A stretch of DNA of 38,867 bases from NCBI GenBank assembly GCA_003222035.1, contig QHUS01000102.1, forward strand, positions 1-38,867. The letters are read 5' to 3'. Origin of the DNA: Gemmatimonadota bacterium (GTDB taxonomy: Bacteria; Gemmatimonadota; Gemmatimonadetes; Gemmatimonadales; GWC2-71-9). Every line of letters starts with the position of its first letter. The first letter of the stretch is position 1. Under the pieces are notes generated by a model. That model saw only the letters and a list, made by a program, of their open reading frames with translations. It had not been told where the DNA came from and searched no databases. The translations under genes and the position numbers were made by a program. This document shows, piece by piece, positions 1 through 8,470 of this stretch.

Positions 1-1108
1 CCGACTCGAGGTTCGCGAGGTGGCGCATCGCTTGATACTCCGCCAGGATGCCATTGGCACCGAGCAGGCGCCGCGTCTCTCGCGCCACGTCGGTCGCGAT
101 GTTCACGTTGTTACGCTTCGCGAGCGAGACCTGTTGCGGCGAGGCCTTCCCCTGATCCTTCAGGCGACCGAGCTGGAGGCACAGCAGCTGCGCCTTGGTG
201 ATCTCCGTCAGCATGTCGGCCAGCCGCGCCTGCTGCAGCTGGAAGCCGCCGATCGGGTGCCCGAACATCACACGGTTCTTGGCATAGCTCACCGCCTCGT
301 CGTAGCACGCCATCGCTGCACCCACGGCGCCCCACGCGATACCGTAGCGGGCCTGTGTCAGGCACATGAGCGGCGACTTGAGGCCGCCCGATTTCGGCAG
401 CAGCGCGTCCTTCGGGAGGCACACGTCCTGCAGTACCAGCTCGCTCGTGTCGCTGGCGCGGAGGGAGAGCTTGCCTTTCTGGTCCTTGGCTGAAAATCCC
501 TTCGTGTCCGTCGGCACGATGAACCCGCGGATCGAGTTCACGTCGTCCACCTTGCCGGCCTTGGCCCACACGACCGCCACCTGCGCAGTCGAGCCGTTGG
601 TGATCCACATCTTGGCGCCGTTCAGGACCCAGCCGTCCTTCGACTCCCGCGCGACCGTGATCATGCCGGCGGGATTCGATCCGTAGTCCGGCTCGGTCAG
701 GCCGAAGCAGCCGATCACCTCGCCCGAGGCCATCGGCGGCAGCCAGCGTTTCTTCTGTTCTTCCGAGCCGAATGCGTAGATCGGGTACATGGCGAGCGCG
801 CCCTGGACTGAGGCGAACGACCGCACCCCGGAGTCGCCGCGCTCCAGCTCCTGCATGATCAGCCCGTACGCGACGTTGTTCAGCCCGGCGCAGCCGTACT
901 CTTCCGGCAGGTTGGCCCCGAACAGGCCGAGTTCGGCCATCTGCGGAATGAGCTGTTTGGGAAAGCGCCCTTCGATGTAGTGCTCCCCGATGATCGGAAT
1001 GAGATTGTCGTCGACCCAGACGCGCACCGTGTCGCGGACGGCGCGCTCCTCCTCGGCGAGCATGCTGTCGACGTCGTAGAAATCGACGCCCTGGAACTTC
1101 GGTGCCAT
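1..1108 (-). CDS. gcdH: glutaryl-CoA dehydrogenase-like acyl-CoA dehydrogenase (3' end beyond window)
   Basis: FAD-dependent acyl-CoA dehydrogenase, expected to oxidise and decarboxylate glutaryl-CoA to crotonyl-CoA in lysine/tryptophan breakdown, passing electrons to ETF in the cytoplasm. I translated it from the ATG at 1108, which follows an AAGGGGAG ribosome-binding site. Seen: GLTEPDYGSNP near residue 136 and KMWITNGS near 166 (flavin/substrate region), then RYGIAWG, RLADMLTEI, LQLGRLKDQGKA and SLAKRNN, which are the blocks that separate glutaryl-CoA dehydrogenases from other acyl-CoA dehydrogenases. About 369 codons are present. The window ends just before the expected YEGT segment with the catalytic Glu, so that residue cannot be checked. 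It is the last gene of the minus-strand run and is separated from the phosphoesterase by 143 bp holding two hairpins. Confidence 0.87.
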   Translation of the reverse strand, partial: MAPKFQGVDFYDVDSMLAEEERAVRDTVRVWVDDNLIPIIGEHYIEGRFPKQLIPQMAELGLFGANLPEEYGCAGLNNVAYGLIMQELERGDSGVRSFASVQGALAMYPIYAFGSEEQKKRWLPPMASGEVIGCFGLTEPDYGSNPAGMITVARESKDGWVLNGAKMWITNGSTAQVAVVWAKAGKVDDVNSIRGFIVPTDTKGFSAKDQKGKLSLRASDTSELVLQDVCLPKDALLPKSGGLKSPLMCLTQARYGIAWGAVGAAMACYDEAVSYAKNRVMFGHPIGGFQLQQARLADMLTEITKAQLLCLQLGRLKDQGKASPQQVSLAKRNNVNIATDVARETRRLLGANGILAEYQAMRHLANLES

Positions 1109-1146
1109 ATACTCCCCTTGCGGTTGTGCGACGCGTCTCTGGTGAG

Positions 1147-1238
1147 CCCCGGGGCACCGCCCCGGGGTTAACCTACCCCTGGGTCCTTCCTCGTCCGGAG
1201 TCGGTCTGGGTGGGTTAACCCCGGGCCGACGGCCCGGG
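1147..1238. repeat. pair of inverted REP-like palindromes (BIME-like)
   Basis: Two perfect GC-rich hairpins lie between two minus-strand genes. The first is CCCCGGGGC/GCCCCGGGG (1147-1155 with 1159-1167, loop 3). The second is CCCGGGCC/GGCCCGGG (1220-1227 with 1231-1238, loop 3). Each is bordered on its inner side by GGTTAACC (1166-1173 and 1213-1220). Read outward from that octamer the two elements align (GGTTAACCCCGGG then hairpin), so they are one element in opposite orientations. No U-tract follows either hairpin, so an intrinsic terminator is unlikely, though they may dampen read-through or stabilise mRNA ends. Confidence 0.6.
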
Positions 1239-1251
1239 CGCGCTCCAAAAC

Positions 1252-2127
1252 TTAACCCGCAACCGGAGTCACGGGAGGCGCGGCAGGGGCGACCACCGCT
1301 GCCCTGGCCCGCGCAAACGCGGCCGTATCCGACGCTCGGAAGCGTCGCGTCTCAGCATCCCACCGGAAAAAGGTGATATGGATCGCCGTGGGCTCGATCG
1401 TCACGAAGCTGAAGCTCTGCGGCCGCCCCCCGCGCGTGCGCTGGCACAGCGTCCCCGCCGTGGAGACGACCACGCGTCCCGCGAGCAGCTCGGCGCCCTC
1501 CTGGTGATCGTGCCCGCACAACACCACGTCGGCTCCCGAGGCCACAATGCGGCGCTGCGCCTGGCGCCAGCGGGCCAACCCCATGCGCCGGGAGAGATCG
1601 CCGCGCAGCACGTTGTGGTGCAATGCCAGCACGCGCGCCTGTCCCGGGGGGCCCGCCTCGAACAGGCCACGCACGCGCGTGATCTCGCGCTTCGGGAGGT
1701 GGCCCTTCACCGCCAGGTCGCGCAACCGCGGGGTGAGCGAGCCCCAGGCTACGCCATGCGATGTGAGGGCGCTCGCAATGATGGCTCCTCCCCCGGGGAG
1801 GGTGAGCGTCGGGGTCAGGTCGGCGCCGAAGTAGCGCCGATATTTCGCGTACAGTGGCTCCTTCGCGAACGGGATCAGAGGTCGGAGCCACCAGGCCACG
1901 TCGTGGTTTCCAGGCATCACGAGGACCGGGGCCGTCCGTGCTGCCGCGTGCACCAGCGCCCGGGCCCGCTGCAACTCCCCGTGACGCGCCCGCTGCGACA
2001 GGTCCCCCGTCACCACGACCGCGTCGGGCCTCAAGTCGGGAACCATCTGCTCGAGCCCTTCGATCTGCTCGAGCTCCGCCACGCCGCCGAAGTGAAGATC
2101 GGACAGGTGCAGCAGCTGGACGGTCAC
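1252..2127 (-). CDS. calcineurin-like metallophosphoesterase
   Basis: Cytoplasmic two-metal phosphoesterase of the calcineurin/CpdA-like superfamily; the substrate (cyclic nucleotide, phospholipid head group or other phosphodiester) cannot be told from sequence. All five metal/catalytic blocks are present in order: LSDLHFGG near residue 6, VVTGDLSQ, MPGNHD, LALHHN and CGHDHQ. The 291-aa length fits the family. I chose the GTG at 2127 because it overlaps the stop of the upstream DUF4139 gene as GTGA and the next residues lead straight into the first strand; an upstream ATG at 2247 would add 40 Arg/Gly-rich residues read from inside the neighbour. The Ala/Pro/Val-rich C-terminus is probably disordered. 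Confidence 0.9.
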   Translation of the reverse strand: MTVQLLHLSDLHFGGVAELEQIEGLEQMVPDLRPDAVVVTGDLSQRARHGELQRARALVHAAARTAPVLVMPGNHDVAWWLRPLIPFAKEPLYAKYRRYFGADLTPTLTLPGGGAIIASALTSHGVAWGSLTPRLRDLAVKGHLPKREITRVRGLFEAGPPGQARVLALHHNVLRGDLSRRMGLARWRQAQRRIVASGADVVLCGHDHQEGAELLAGRVVVSTAGTLCQRTRGGRPQSFSFVTIEPTAIHITFFRWDAETRRFRASDTAAFARARAAVVAPAAPPVTPVAG

Positions 2128-3545
2128 GACTCGGCCTGCACGGTGTAGGTGAGCGTCGCGTCGCCGTTCGCGGGTGCCTGGACCCGGAACCGCACCTCGG
2201 TGGCCGAGAGCTTTTCCGCCGGCACGCTGCTCTCGGTCACGCGCCACACGCCGAACCGCGCCTCCCGCACGTCGACCGTCACCGCCTGGGGTTTCGCATT
2301 GGAGATCGTGACCTTGTAGGAAGCGGTGATGCGCTGGCGCGGCGGCACGCCACGCCGCGGCGGCGCGAGCTGCTCCTGATTGTAATCGGTTTGCACCCGC
2401 TCAGCGGTGATGTCGAACGCGTCACCGGACTGAACGCGCAAATCCTGCCCGGGCGCCGTGTGCCCGTTCGACGCTTCACCCAGGAGCTGCACGCGACCGG
2501 AGGAGTCAGCCTGATAGAGTTGGACGGTTCCACCCGGGAGGGGTCGATCGCCGAACGAGGTCCCGCGGCCGCGCTTGACGGTGTACCAGACCTGGATGGG
2601 GACCTTGTTCTCGTCGTTCGCGGCCTGACCCGGGAAGCCGCGCCACGGCAGCGCGCCCGGCACGACGAACTCCTGTGTGTACGCCGCTCCACCCCGCGGA
2701 AACAGCGCCACGCTGACCGGGACGCCGGGCTCGAGCGTGACCTTGCCGGGCAACTGATAGACATGCGTCTCGCCCACGGCCTGCTCGGCCGCGCCCGTCA
2801 CGACGGCCTCCGCGAGCGCCACAGCCCCTGCGCGGTAGGCCCGCGGAGCCGGAGCCTCGGGCCGCACCCGATTGATGGAACCCGCGACGACCTGGACTTC
2901 GGCGGTGTCCGCACGGAGCGTTTGCGAGGTAACCGTGGCAGCCCCGGACACCTGACACCTGGCACCCTGCAGCACCACCTGATAGGTCGCCTGCCACCGC
3001 GCCGCGTCATCGACGACATACGCTAGCTCGGTCCGGGGGCGCGCCTGTGTCGCATCGAGCGCAATCGCCGCCTCCGGAGCGGTCCGGACGAGCTCGGAGG
3101 GGAACAACGGCTCACCCGGCTGTGAGAGGACCCAGCGACCATCGGGCAACCGGAATTGCGGCGGGTCGCTCCGGACCACGGTCGCCCTGATGGTGTCCGC
3201 TCCGCCTGCAGCACGTGGACGAATGAAAGAGAGGGTCTGCCCGGCGGCCGCTGCGAGCGCGGTCGCCTGATCGGTCGGCGGACGCACCACCGCGGACGCG
3301 ATGGCGACGGCCGTATCGGGCGAGAACAGCGTCGCGCCCTCGAGCCCTTCGATTCGAAGCGTGACCGCATTCCGCCCCTTCACGAGGGCTTGGGGGAGCG
3401 TTCGGCGGACCACCACACGCCCATCAGTATAGATGGAAAGAGAGGTCTGAGCGCCGAGCAGCGGCGCGAACAGCGCGACCGCGGCCGACAACACGGCAGC
3501 AACGGACCACCGATGACGGATCACGGACGCCGTGTTCTCAGCCAT
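2124..3545 (-). CDS. exported DUF4139-type protein
   Basis: A 473-aa protein with an N-terminal signal peptide (residues about 10-33, ending LLGAQT), so periplasmic or outer-membrane associated. The rest is mostly beta-strand, and the C-terminal half resembles the DUF4139 domain found in mucoidy-inhibitor-like proteins: it has YKVTISNAKPQAVTVDV followed by a terminal strand VQAPANGDATLTYTVQ. No catalytic motif is seen and the function is unknown. The ATG at 3545 overlaps the 3' end of the zinc-ribbon gene by 25 bp, and the stop overlaps the phosphoesterase start, so the genes are likely co-translated. Two copies of the heptamer GACACCT (plus-strand 2947-2960) lie in frame inside the gene. Confidence 0.8.
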   Translation of the reverse strand: MAENTASVIRHRWSVAAVLSAAVALFAPLLGAQTSLSIYTDGRVVVRRTLPQALVKGRNAVTLRIEGLEGATLFSPDTAVAIASAVVRPPTDQATALAAAAGQTLSFIRPRAAGGADTIRATVVRSDPPQFRLPDGRWVLSQPGEPLFPSELVRTAPEAAIALDATQARPRTELAYVVDDAARWQATYQVVLQGARCQVSGAATVTSQTLRADTAEVQVVAGSINRVRPEAPAPRAYRAGAVALAEAVVTGAAEQAVGETHVYQLPGKVTLEPGVPVSVALFPRGGAAYTQEFVVPGALPWRGFPGQAANDENKVPIQVWYTVKRGRGTSFGDRPLPGGTVQLYQADSSGRVQLLGEASNGHTAPGQDLRVQSGDAFDITAERVQTDYNQEQLAPPRRGVPPRQRITASYKVTISNAKPQAVTVDVREARFGVWRVTESSVPAEKLSATEVRFRVQAPANGDATLTYTVQAES

Positions 3546-3886
3546 TCGAAGGCAATCCTCTGTGCGATGCGGAAGGTCAGCACGTACCAGGCGACTGCGG
3601 CCACCGCGCCCACCGTGCGGGCCGTGGCCTGCGAGGCGGTGGGGACTGACCTGAGCGTGAGCATCAAATACCCCACAACCATGAGCGTGGTGACGATGGC
3701 GACGAGACGGCCCAACCGTGAGGCTCTTCGCGTCACGTCTCTCACGCACGCGGCACACAAATCCCCGGGCGTCAGCCCCGCGGTCGCCTGACCGCACCGG
3801 GCGCACAGGTTGCTAGAGCCGGCGGGCCACAGCCCGCGCGAACTCGGTGGTCGCAGCACTGCCTCCCAGGTCCTTGGTGCGGACAT
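3521..3886 (-). CDS. small zinc-ribbon membrane protein (start uncertain)
   Basis: Unrecognised small protein. It has an N-terminal CxxC...CxxC pair (LCARCGQ ... LCAACV), which suggests a zinc ribbon, followed by two hydrophobic helices (VAIVTTLMVVGYLML and TVGAVAAVAWYVL) and a basic C-terminus. The ATG at 3886 has an AAGGA just upstream but lies 74 bp inside the isocitrate dehydrogenase gene. A GTG at 3859 and a CTG at 3808, just after the dehydrogenase stop, would remove residues that look like shadow coding; the CTG start would place the CxxC at the very N-terminus. Its stop lies 25 bp inside the DUF4139 gene, so it sits in the operon by overlap. Confidence 0.55.
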   Translation of the reverse strand: MSAPRTWEAVLRPPSSRGLWPAGSSNLCARCGQATAGLTPGDLCAACVRDVTRRASRLGRLVAIVTTLMVVGYLMLTLRSVPTASQATARTVGAVAAVAWYVLTFRIAQRIAFEWLRTRRP

Positions 3887-4826
3887 TGTCCTTCACGATC
3901 GCCGTTTCGAGCGCCCGGCGGAGCCGGACGGCGGGCGCGACCTCCCCGATATGGTCGAGCATCATGGCCGCCGCGAGCAGCTGGGCCGACGGGTTGGCGA
4001 TCCCCTGCCCCGCGATGTCGGGCGCGGACCCGTGCACGGCCTCGAAGATCGCGGCATGCTCGCCGATGTTCGCGCCCGGAGCGAGACCCAGTCCGCCCAC
4101 GAGCCCCGAGGCCTCATCGGAAAGGATGTCCCCGAACAGGTTGGTCGTGACGATCACATCGAACTGGGCCGGATTGATCACCAGCTGCATGGCAGCGTTG
4201 TCCACGATCTTCTCATCGGAGGCGATTTGTCCCTCGTACTCCTTGGCGATCAATTTCGCGGTTTCGAGAAACAATCCGGATGTCGCCTTGAGAATATTCG
4301 CCTTGTGGACGACGGTCACTTTGCGGCGGTCGTTCCGCCGCGCGTATTCGAACGCGTACCGCACGATCCGCCGGCACCCGTCACGCGTCATGACCGACAT
4401 CGCCTGGGCCAGTGCCTTGGGATCGTTACCAACCTTGAAGGTACGATCGAATCCGACGTACATGCCCTCCGTGTTTTCACGAATGACGACCAGGTCGACG
4501 TTGGTATAGCGGCCGCCCGGCACGATCGATTTGACCGGTCGCACGTTCGCATACAGCTCGAACTCCTGGCGCAGCGCCACGTTCACCGACCGGTACCCAT
4601 CGCCCACCGGTGTGGTCAGCGGACCCTTGAGAGCCAGTCCGGTGCGCCGGATCGAATCGAGGGTGGCGTCGGGGAGCGGGGTCCCCGCCCGGTCCACCGC
4701 GCTCATCCCGCCGTACTGCTCATCCCAATCGAAGGCGACCCCGAGCGCATCGAGGACGTGCAGAGTCGCAGTGGTGATCTCGGGGCCGATTCCGTCGCCG
4801 GCGATGAGGGTCGCCTCGCGCGTCAC
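3813..4826 (-). CDS. NAD-dependent isocitrate dehydrogenase (IDH/IPMDH family)
   Basis: Decarboxylating dehydrogenase of the isocitrate/isopropylmalate family, 337 aa. Near the N-terminus IAGDGIGPEI is the family start. SVNVALRQEF carries the Ser and Asn used for isocitrate binding in IDHs, and VVIRENTEGMYVGFD carries the Arg/Tyr region. VVTTNLFGDILSDEASGL provides the metal-binding aspartates, and HGSAPDIAGQGIANP is the coenzyme loop. Asp-Ile after HGSAP is the NAD-type signature, not the Lys/Tyr pair of NADP enzymes. The short monomer and SxN motif favour NAD-isocitrate dehydrogenase (TCA cycle) over 3-isopropylmalate dehydrogenase. The GTG start at 4826 overlaps the lipoprotein stop as GTGA. 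Confidence 0.85.
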   Translation of the reverse strand: MTREATLIAGDGIGPEITTATLHVLDALGVAFDWDEQYGGMSAVDRAGTPLPDATLDSIRRTGLALKGPLTTPVGDGYRSVNVALRQEFELYANVRPVKSIVPGGRYTNVDLVVIRENTEGMYVGFDRTFKVGNDPKALAQAMSVMTRDGCRRIVRYAFEYARRNDRRKVTVVHKANILKATSGLFLETAKLIAKEYEGQIASDEKIVDNAAMQLVINPAQFDVIVTTNLFGDILSDEASGLVGGLGLAPGANIGEHAAIFEAVHGSAPDIAGQGIANPSAQLLAAAMMLDHIGEVAPAVRLRRALETAIVKDNVRTKDLGGSAATTEFARAVARRL

Positions 4827-5518
4827 GGCAATCCGGGCGTGAGGTTTTTCATCGCCTTGGTGAGCGCGGTCCACGGGTCGCCACCCTCGCCCCACGCCAC
4901 GGTCCGAAAGCCCACGCGACCGCTCCGCACGTCCGCAATGACGACGGTCAGCTCCGCCGTGGCGACGCCGCCTGGCGTCTTGGATCGCTTGTACGCCAAT
5001 CCCGCCGGAATGAGCGCGAATCGTCCGCCACCGGCCAGCGCCGCGAGCGTCCGCAGCTCGCTCCGGAGCGGGTCGGGTACCATTTCCGGCTTTGCCATCG
5101 TCCCCCGGAACAGGATCGCGCTTCCCATCTGGTCGGGCGAAGGCGCAATGCCAGGCGACCGATGCGCGATGCGCCGCAGCTCGTCGGGCAACACCCAGTT
5201 CACCTCCGGCGCGCGTTCCTTGAGCAACGCGGCGATGATGCTGTCGCACCGCGTGAGTACCGTGCGACGCTCGCTCAGGACCTTCTCCCAGTGCAGCGAG
5301 TCTTCGGCCGCGACCAGCGTGAGCGGGAGCACGGCCACCGGTTGCGCCGCGATGCCCGCGGTCGGGAGCGGAGTTGTGGGCTCGGGTGTGGGGTGCTGGG
5401 GCTTGCCGCCACATCCCACCAGCGTCAGGGCGCAAACCACGCACCACGCACCACGCACTAAGTTTTTGATTTGCAAGGGATTAGTCACGGCGCGCAATAT
5501 CGTTTGCGCGCCGCGCAT
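4823..5518 (-). CDS. lipoprotein of unknown function
   Basis: A 231-aa exported lipoprotein: hydrophobic stretch ending in the lipobox LTLVGC, then a Pro/Thr-rich linker (HPTPEPTTPLPT). The mature part opens with VAVLPL, a start seen in CsgG/TolB-N-like folds, and ends with strands VGFRTVAWGEGGDPW and a short helix; no catalytic motif is visible. The ATG at 5518 lies 2 nt after the SDR stop; a TTG at 5524 would overlap that stop. A GTG at 5458 inside the heptamer tract would give a shorter, more typical signal peptide. The stop overlaps the IDH start. The pairing with IDH looks positional rather than functional. Confidence 0.75.
   Translation of the reverse strand: MRGAQTILRAVTNPLQIKNLVRGAWCVVCALTLVGCGGKPQHPTPEPTTPLPTAGIAAQPVAVLPLTLVAAEDSLHWEKVLSERRTVLTRCDSIIAALLKERAPEVNWVLPDELRRIAHRSPGIAPSPDQMGSAILFRGTMAKPEMVPDPLRSELRTLAALAGGGRFALIPAGLAYKRSKTPGGVATAELTVVIADVRSGRVGFRTVAWGEGGDPWTALTKAMKNLTPGLP
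5436..5456. repeat. three tandem heptamers ACCACGC in the signal-peptide region
   Basis: Three perfect copies of a 7-bp unit lie inside the 5' part of the lipoprotein gene, encoding part of its hydrophobic signal segment. Seven is not a multiple of three, so a gain or loss of one unit would shift the reading frame if translation starts upstream at 5518. Confidence 0.7.
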
Positions 5519-5520
5519 TT

Positions 5521-6357
5521 TCAAGAAGCCAGCGTCAGACCCCCGTCAACGACGATGACCTGACCGGTGATGTGGCGCGCCGCCTCGCTGCACAGGAAAG
5601 CGATCACGTGAGCCACGTCGTCGGGTTCGGCGACGCGCCCGAGCACCGACTCGTGCTCGGCGCGCTCGAGCACTTCGCGCGGCAGGGTCGCGAGGAGATC
5701 GGTCTTGACGAATCCCGGCGCGACGGCGTTCACGTTCACGTTGGACGGCCCGAGGTCGACCGCCGCCGATCGCGTGAGCCCGATCAGGGCCGCCTTGCTC
5801 GCGGCGTAGTTCGCGATGCCGAAGCCAGGCCGGAATGCCTGGTGACTCGCGATGTTCACGATCTTGCCGTAACGCTGCGCGCGCATGGGGCCGGCGACTG
5901 CCTGGATGCAGTTGAAGGCGCCCGTGACGTTGGTATCCATGACCTCCTGCCACGCCTCGGGCGTGAGGCGCCAGAGCGCACCGTCGTGCGTGACACCCGC
6001 GTTGTTCACGAGATAGTGGACGCCGCCCAGGCGCTCCCGGACCGCGGTGACGAACTTCTCGACCTCGTCCCGGTTGCGCACGTCGCAGCGCGCGCAGTAC
6101 ACCGGCACGCCCAGCGCGCGGATGGCGGTTTCGGTGAGGAGTGCCTGGGCGGCAACGTCGCGGTCCGGGAGGTCTACGTAGTTGATCGCGACCGCGGTGC
6201 CGCGCTGCGCGAACTCCAGGGCCGTCGCCCGGCCGAGGCCGGTGGCCCCGCCTGTGACCACCGCGACCCGGCCTTGCACGGTCTCCGCCAGGCGGCGGGG
6301 GTCGGGACGAGTCTCGGTTGCCGGCGCTCCGACCTGCGTCGCGTCGCGCGGCGCCAT
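5521..6357 (-). CDS. short-chain dehydrogenase/reductase (FabG-like)
   Basis: NAD(P)-dependent SDR oxidoreductase, 278 aa. After a 30-residue leader it shows the classical blocks in order: [12 protein letters not shown] (cofactor TGxxxGxG), CDVRN, LVNNAGV, VNIAS with the catalytic Ser, and YAASK with the catalytic Tyr and Lys, ending [11 protein letters not shown]. This is the FabG/acetoacetyl-CoA reductase pattern; the true 3-oxoacyl substrate is not determinable. The ATG at 6357 is preferred because an alternative ATG at 6411 would place the dyad operator inside the coding region. It is the first gene of the minus-strand run and is divergent from cstA. Confidence 0.85.
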   Translation of the reverse strand: MAPRDATQVGAPATETRPDPRRLAETVQGRVAVVTGGATGLGRATALEFAQRGTAVAINYVDLPDRDVAAQALLTETAIRALGVPVYCARCDVRNRDEVEKFVTAVRERLGGVHYLVNNAGVTHDGALWRLTPEAWQEVMDTNVTGAFNCIQAVAGPMRAQRYGKIVNIASHQAFRPGFGIANYAASKAALIGLTRSAAVDLGPSNVNVNAVAPGFVKTDLLATLPREVLERAEHESVLGRVAEPDDVAHVIAFLCSEAARHITGQVIVVDGGLTLAS

Positions 6358-6383
6358 GACCCAGGGAGCAATACGCGTCAAGC

Positions 6384-6411
6384 TTTCGAACCTATGTTCG
6401 AAATTGAACAT
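6384..6411. promoter_or_regulatory. overlapping dyad operator, LexA-box-like
   Basis: A perfect dyad with 8-bp arms, TTTCGAAC-CTAT-GTTCGAAA (6384-6403), contains the spacing GAAC-N4-GTTC known from Gram-positive-type LexA boxes. Its right half is shared with a second dyad, ATGTTC-N6-GAACAT (6394-6411). Three half-sites therefore lie in a row in the divergent gap between the SDR gene and cstA. A regulator of either or both genes is implied; LexA itself is only one candidate, and the flanking genes are not typical SOS genes. Confidence 0.6.
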
Positions 6412-6437
6412 CGGCAAGGCACGGCGTAACTTACGCC
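6404..6437 (+). promoter_or_regulatory. predicted cstA promoter, -10 inside a palindrome
   Basis: TTGAAC (6404-6409), a 17-nt spacer and TAACTT (6427-6432) form a plausible sigma-70 promoter. The -10 sits in the perfect palindrome GGCGTAA-C-TTACGCC (6423-6437), and the -35 overlaps the right arm of the upstream dyad. Transcription would begin at about 6439-6440, exactly at the cstA ATG, where no Shine-Dalgarno is present; this fits a leaderless mRNA. Confidence 0.45.
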
Positions 6438-6439
6438 CC

Positions 6440-8470
6440 ATGAACCGGCTTGCCTCGGTGCTCGCCTGGGGGGGGATCGCCGCCTTGGGCGCCCTTGGCT
6501 TCGCCGTGCTCGCGCTGTCGCGGGGCGAGATGGTGAACGCCGCCTGGCTCCTCACCGCGGCCGTTTGCACCTACGCCGTCGCGTACCGCTTCTACAGCAA
6601 GTTCCTCGCTCACCGGGTGTTCGGGCTAGACGACCGCCGCGCCACCCCGGCTGAGCGATTCAACAATGGTCGCGACTACGTCCCTACGAACAAGTGGGTG
6701 CTGTACGGGCACCATTTCGCCGCGATCGCCGGCGCCGGGCCGCTCGTGGGCCCCGTCCTGGCTGCCCAGTTCGGCTTCCTTCCGGGGACGCTGTGGCTCG
6801 TCATCGGCGTCGTGTTGGGCGGGGCGGTGCAGGACTTCACGATCCTGTTCTGCTCGCTGCGCCGGGACGGCAAGTCGCTCGGCCAGATGGCCAAGGAAGA
6901 GGTGAATCCGGCGGCCGGAGCCACGGCGATGCTCGCCGTGCTGTTCATCATGATCATCCTGCTCGCGGTGCTCGCCCTCATCGTGGTGAACGCGCTCAAG
7001 GGGTCGCCCTGGGGACTATTCACGATCGCCTGCACGGTGCCGATCGCGCTCCTGATGGGCTGGTGGATGAAGCAATGGCGGCCCGGGAAGGTCGGAGAGG
7101 CGTCGGCCGTGGGTGCCGTCCTGCTGCTGGGCGCGCTGGTGGCGGGCGGATGGGTCGCGGGCGACCCCCGCCTCGCCCCCGCGTTTACTCACAGCGCCAC
7201 GGCCCTCACGGGGATGATGGTTGCCTACGGCTTCCTCGCGTCCGTGCTCCCTGTGTGGATGCTGCTCTGCCCGCGCGATTATCTCTCGACATTTCTGAAG
7301 ATCACCACCATCCTGGTGCTCGGCCTCGCGATCCTCGTCATCCTGCCGCCGCTTCGCATGCCCGCGTTGACGCCCTTCGCCGCGGGCGAGGGGCCGGTGT
7401 TCGCGGGCAAGCTGTTCCCGTTCGCGTTCATCACGATCGCGTGCGGCGCGATTTCGGGATTCCACTCGCTCGTCGCGTCCGGTACGACCCCCAAGATGAT
7501 CGCCCGCGAGTCCGACGCCCGGTTCATCGGCTACGGCGGCATGCTGACGGAATCGTTCGTCGGGGTGATGGCGATGATCGCGGCGTGCACCCTCGACCCG
7601 GGCGTGTATTTCGCGATGAACACGACGCCGGCGGCACTGGCGCAGGCGTCTCAGGCGCTCTCGCAAGCCGGGTTCGTCGTGACACCCGAGACGATGCACG
7701 CCCTCGCGGCACGCATGGGCGAGACCACGCTGGTGGCCCGCTCGGGCGGGGCACCGTCGCTCGCGGTGGGGATGGCCCAGATCTTCGCGAGCGCCACGAG
7801 CGTCCTCGGCGGCAAAACGCTCGACGCCCTGTGGTATCACTTCGCCATCATGTTCGAAGGGCTGTTCATCCTCACGACCATCGACACGGGCACGCGGGTG
7901 GGACGCTTCATGCTGCAGGAGATCGTGGGGCACGTCTGGCCGCGCTTCGGCGAGACGTCGTGGTATCCCAGCGTGATCGCGTCGAGCGCCGTGATCGTGG
8001 CGGGGTGGGGGTACTTCTTATATCAGGGCGTGGTGGACCCGCTCGGCGGCATCAACTCGCTGTGGCCCCTGTTCGGGATCTCGAACCAGCTGCTCGCCGC
8101 CGTGGCACTGTGCGTGGGCACCACGATCCTGATCAAGATGGGTCGGGGGCGCTACGCCTGGGTGACGGCGGGGCCGCTCGCGTGGCTCGTGACGGTCACG
8201 ATGACCGCCGGCTGGCAGAAGGTGTTCTCGGCCGATCCGCGCCTCGGCTTCCTCGCGCACGCGGCGTCGCTCGTAGGATCGACCAACCCCGACGCGGGGC
8301 GGCTCGTCTTCAACGACCGACTGAACACCTTCGTGGCCCTGCTGTTCATGACGGTGGTGACCGTGCTGATCGTCACGTCGGTCCGGGAGTGGTGGCTGGT
8401 CTTGTCCAAGCGGAAGGCCGCGATGGTGCACGAGGCCGCGTATGTGGAGAGGGCATATGCGGGAGATTGA
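6440..8470 (+). CDS. cstA: CstA carbon-starvation family transporter
   Basis: Inner-membrane transporter of the CstA family, which takes up pyruvate and/or peptides under carbon limitation. The 676-aa length is close to the roughly 700 aa of E. coli CstA. It contains many hydrophobic helices and the family blocks [33 protein letters not shown] (residues about 70-100), [23 protein letters not shown] and [12 protein letters not shown]. It starts at the ATG at 6440; in-frame codons upstream are non-homologous and there is no ribosome-binding site, which together with the promoter position suggests leaderless translation. The small YbdD-type partner gene overlaps its 3' end, as in other cstA loci. 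A G8 run lies at 6468-6475. Confidence 0.93.
   Translation: MNRLASVLAWGGIAALGALGFAVLALSRGEMVNAAWLLTAAVCTYAVAYRFYSKFLAHRVFGLDDRRATPAERFNNGRDYVPTNKWVLYGHHFAAIAGAGPLVGPVLAAQFGFLPGTLWLVIGVVLGGAVQDFTILFCSLRRDGKSLGQMAKEEVNPAAGATAMLAVLFIMIILLAVLALIVVNALKGSPWGLFTIACTVPIALLMGWWMKQWRPGKVGEASAVGAVLLLGALVAGGWVAGDPRLAPAFTHSATALTGMMVAYGFLASVLPVWMLLCPRDYLSTFLKITTILVLGLAILVILPPLRMPALTPFAAGEGPVFAGKLFPFAFITIACGAISGFHSLVASGTTPKMIARESDARFIGYGGMLTESFVGVMAMIAACTLDPGVYFAMNTTPAALAQASQALSQAGFVVTPETMHALAARMGETTLVARSGGAPSLAVGMAQIFASATSVLGGKTLDALWYHFAIMFEGLFILTTIDTGTRVGRFMLQEIVGHVWPRFGETSWYPSVIASSAVIVAGWGYFLYQGVVDPLGGINSLWPLFGISNQLLAAVALCVGTTILIKMGRGRYAWVTAGPLAWLVTVTMTAGWQKVFSADPRLGFLAHAASLVGSTNPDAGRLVFNDRLNTFVALLFMTVVTVLIVTSVREWWLVLSKRKAAMVHEAAYVERAYAGD

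Noticed and set aside
1854-3026. 390-codon plus-strand frame over the DUF4139 gene
   Set aside because: Shadow composition; the minus-strand product has a signal peptide, domain and overlaps with its neighbours.
6376-6381. TTGACG on the minus strand as -35 of the SDR promoter
   Set aside because: At 17 nt the -10 would fall on the ATG with sequence CATGGC, which is not a credible -10.
6468-6475. G8 tract in cstA as a phase-variation site
   Set aside because: Runs of about 8 G or C recur in this GC-rich sequence, and cstA is a housekeeping transporter; no further support.
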